From Psychrobacter sp. (GTDB taxonomy: Bacteria > Pseudomonadota > Gammaproteobacteria > Pseudomonadales > Moraxellaceae): DNA of 17,832 bases. The notes under the pieces were generated by a model. That model did no database searches and was not told the origin of the DNA. It saw only the letters and a list, made by a program, of their open reading frames with translations. Of this stretch, positions 15,899 through 17,832 are shown in pieces (the stretch's first letter is position 1; each line of letters opens with the position of its first letter). The stretch covers positions 1-17,832 of the forward strand of contig NZ_JAKDJE010000060.1 of NCBI RefSeq assembly GCF_030454045.1, written 5' to 3'. Both the position numbers and the translations under genes were made by a program.

Positions 15899-15920
15899 CA
15901 GTGAGTAATCACTGTTACTC
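15899..15920 (-). other. Two overlapping, mutually exclusive hairpins at the glmS stop codon
   Basis: On the plus strand, CAGTGA (15899-15904) pairs with TCACTG (15909-15914) around GTAA. The overlapping GAGTAA (15903-15908) pairs with TTACTC (15915-15920) around TCACTG. The two six-bp stems share bases and cannot form together. In the glmS mRNA the first begins directly after the stop codon, and the second contains the stop codon. The structure is visible in sequence; any role is unproven. Confidence 0.4.
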
Positions 15921-17759
15921 AACCGTCACTGATTTAGCAAGGTTACGTGGCTGATCAACATCCGTACCGCGCATCACGGCCACGTGGTAAGAGAGCAGCT
16001 GTACTGGCACGCTGTAGATGATCGGGGCAAGCGTCTCGCACACTTCTTTGACATATACCACGTGTAAGCGATCTTCAGCCTTGATGTGACTCTCTTCACT
16101 GGCGAAGACAAATAGCTCACCATGACGGGCATGTACTTCTTGCATATTGGCTTTGAGCTTATCGAGCATGCTGTCTTTAGGAGCAAGGATTACAATCGGC
16201 ATGTCTTTGTCAACAAGCGCCAATGGGCCATGCTTGAGCTCACCAGCGGCGTAACCTTCAGCGTGGATATAAGAGATTTCTTTGAGCTTGAGCGCGCCTT
16301 CTAGGGCGATCGGGAACTGTAGACCACGACCCAAAAATAAGCAACTTCTTTTGTCTTCAAAGCGTTCTGCCATCGCTTTGATTGGGGCATCAAGATGTAA
16401 GCTGGCATAGAGCTGACCAGGTAGTTTTTGTAGCTCGCTGATATGATTGGCAAGCGCAGCATCGTCAATGCGGTCTTGGACATGCCCTGTTTTTAGCATC
16501 AGTAGCATCAAGGCAACCAACTGGGTAGTAAAAGCTTTGGTTGAAGCCACGCCAATCTCAGGGCCTGCTAAGGTTGGCAAGAACACATCCGTTTCGCGCA
16601 CCAGTGATGAGGTGGGGACATTACATAGGGCCAAACTCACCAAGCCTGCTGGGTTTTGCTTTTTGATATCACGTAGGGCCGATAGGGTATCTGCGGTTTC
16701 ACCAGACTGAGAGATACAAATCACCAGCGAGTTGTCGAGTACTACAGGATTGCGATAGCGGAATTCACTAGCAACCTCAACAGAGCAGGATAGGCGCATC
16801 AAGCTCTCAAACCAATATTTAGAAACCATCCCCGCATGATAGCTAGTGCCGCAAGCGATGATTTGTACATGCTGTACGCCTGATAACTGCGCTTCATTGC
16901 GTGCTAAAAAGTCATCACGCAGGGCTGATGCTTGGCGGTTATCAATCGCCATCTCAAGCGTACGCGCGACTGCATCTGGCTGCTCATAGATTTCTTTGAG
17001 CATATAGTGCTTGAACTCGCCTTTGTCAGCATTATGCTGCTTGGCATCGATTTCATGCACTTCGCGGCTGACTGCCTCGCCATTGACATAGACTTTAATA
17101 CTGTCACGGGTCAATTTGGCAATATCGCCTTCTTCTAGGTACATAAAGCGGTTGGTGACTGGCAGTAGTGCCAGCTGATCTGAGGCGATAAAATTTTCAC
17201 CAATACCAACACCGATGACTAAAGGCGAGCCTAAACGTACCGCGACCAGCTCATCTGGTGTGTCCACGTGAATGATGCCTAAAGCAAATGCACCATGCAG
17301 CTTAGGAATCACTGCGCGTACCGCTTCTAGCAAATCATTGGTTTGCTCATAAATGTCATGAATCAGATGCGCCACCACTTCGGTGTCGGTCTGTGAGGTA
17401 AACTCGTAGCCTTTAGCGATGAGCTCTTTTTTGAGTTCAGCGTAGTTTTCGACGATACCATTGTGAACGACGGCAATCTTACCAGATACGTGCGGATGTG
17501 CATTGCGCTGTGCAGGTTCGCCATGCGTGGCCCAGCGAGTATGAGCGATACCAATATGCCCATCAAAAAAATCGGTACTGGCTTCAACCGCATCGACCAA
17601 GGCTTGAACCTTGCCCACTTGACGCTCACGATGTAATTCACCATCACGAATGACCGTTAAGCCCGCTGAGTCATAACCTCGGTATTCTAGACGCTTAAGA
17701 CCTTCAAGCAAGATATTCGCAATATTGCGTTCAGCAACTGCGCCAACGATTCCACACAT
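15915..17759 (-). CDS. glmS: Glutamine-fructose-6-phosphate aminotransferase (isomerizing)
   Basis: GlmS makes glucosamine-6-phosphate from fructose-6-phosphate and glutamine, the entry step to UDP-N-acetylglucosamine for peptidoglycan and lipopolysaccharide. The 614-residue product has an N-terminal class II glutaminase domain (about 1-240), with the nucleophile Cys2 exposed after Met removal (MCGIVGAVA) and the motif YRGYDSAG. Two sugar-isomerase (SIS) domains follow, about 290-430 with SGETADT at 352-358 and about 465-605 with GELKHGPLALVD. The C-terminal tail NLAKSVTVE contains the conserved lysine K609. Length and motifs agree with E. coli GlmS (609 residues). AAGGAAAA stands before the ATG at 17759. 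No glmS ribozyme is expected or seen in the 73 bases upstream, consistent with a Gram-negative host. glmU often precedes glmS but would lie outside the window. Confidence 0.97.
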   Translation of the reverse strand: MCGIVGAVAERNIANILLEGLKRLEYRGYDSAGLTVIRDGELHRERQVGKVQALVDAVEASTDFFDGHIGIAHTRWATHGEPAQRNAHPHVSGKIAVVHNGIVENYAELKKELIAKGYEFTSQTDTEVVAHLIHDIYEQTNDLLEAVRAVIPKLHGAFALGIIHVDTPDELVAVRLGSPLVIGVGIGENFIASDQLALLPVTNRFMYLEEGDIAKLTRDSIKVYVNGEAVSREVHEIDAKQHNADKGEFKHYMLKEIYEQPDAVARTLEMAIDNRQASALRDDFLARNEAQLSGVQHVQIIACGTSYHAGMVSKYWFESLMRLSCSVEVASEFRYRNPVVLDNSLVICISQSGETADTLSALRDIKKQNPAGLVSLALCNVPTSSLVRETDVFLPTLAGPEIGVASTKAFTTQLVALMLLMLKTGHVQDRIDDAALANHISELQKLPGQLYASLHLDAPIKAMAERFEDKRSCLFLGRGLQFPIALEGALKLKEISYIHAEGYAAGELKHGPLALVDKDMPIVILAPKDSMLDKLKANMQEVHARHGELFVFASEESHIKAEDRLHVVYVKEVCETLAPIIYSVPVQLLSYHVAVMRGTDVDQPRNLAKSVTVE

Positions 17760-17832
17760 GGTTTTTCCTTAAATTTGTTTTGGGGCTGTCCTAGATAAGC
17801 AAAAATATTTAGGATAGCACTATGAGAAAGAG

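Noticed and set aside
17760..17832. glmS ribozyme or leader riboswitch
   Set aside because: The 73 bases available are too few and show no ribozyme core; this regulation belongs to Gram-positive bacteria.
1..17832. CRISPR arrays, tRNA or rRNA genes, insertion sequences, attachment sites
   Set aside because: No regularly spaced repeats, tRNA-like folds, transposase motifs or flanking duplications were found on reading both strands.

Overview
The window looks like chromosomal DNA of a gammaproteobacterium of the Moraxellaceae, most likely Psychrobacter or a close relative. This is inferred from recognisable proteins (a long RecG, a MesX/MesD methionine synthase pair of the kind known in Acinetobacter, GlmS, TruC) and moderate GC content. 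No rRNA, tRNA, insertion sequence or CRISPR array was seen, and the genus cannot be confirmed without a search.

Layout from left to right. A leader with a good promoter precedes recG (324-2675). Convergent to it lies a 42-residue lysine-rich microprotein gene on the minus strand (2841-2969) with its own terminator. A 485-bp gap carrying a promoter leads into a two-gene efflux operon: a membrane-anchored periplasmic adaptor and an RND pump, overlapping by ATGA and ending at a strong terminator (7927-7959). A small lipoprotein gene of unknown function follows, closed by another terminator.

The most interesting block is 8746-12409. A perfect MetR-type box precedes mesX (DUF1852), mesD (a core, folate-independent methionine synthase), a flavin reductase of the RutF/HpaC type and a TauE/SafE permease, all on the plus strand. 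MesD transfers a methyl group to homocysteine without methyl-folate and is known to need MesX and oxygen; the true methyl donor is unknown. The flavin reductase and the permease suggest a reduced-flavin, oxygen-dependent step and an imported or exported sulfur or carbon compound.

Next comes a broken barstar-family (ribonuclease inhibitor) gene at 12689-12927. It has an intact start and ribosome-binding site, but an internal deletion has shifted the frame. No ribonuclease partner is visible. truC (minus strand) follows. Divergent from it is a formamidase/FmdB zinc-ribbon pair driven by a textbook sigma-54 promoter (14025-14041), implying nitrogen or inducer control of amide use. The window ends with glmS on the minus strand, with a clear terminator and a curious pair of mutually exclusive hairpins at its stop codon.
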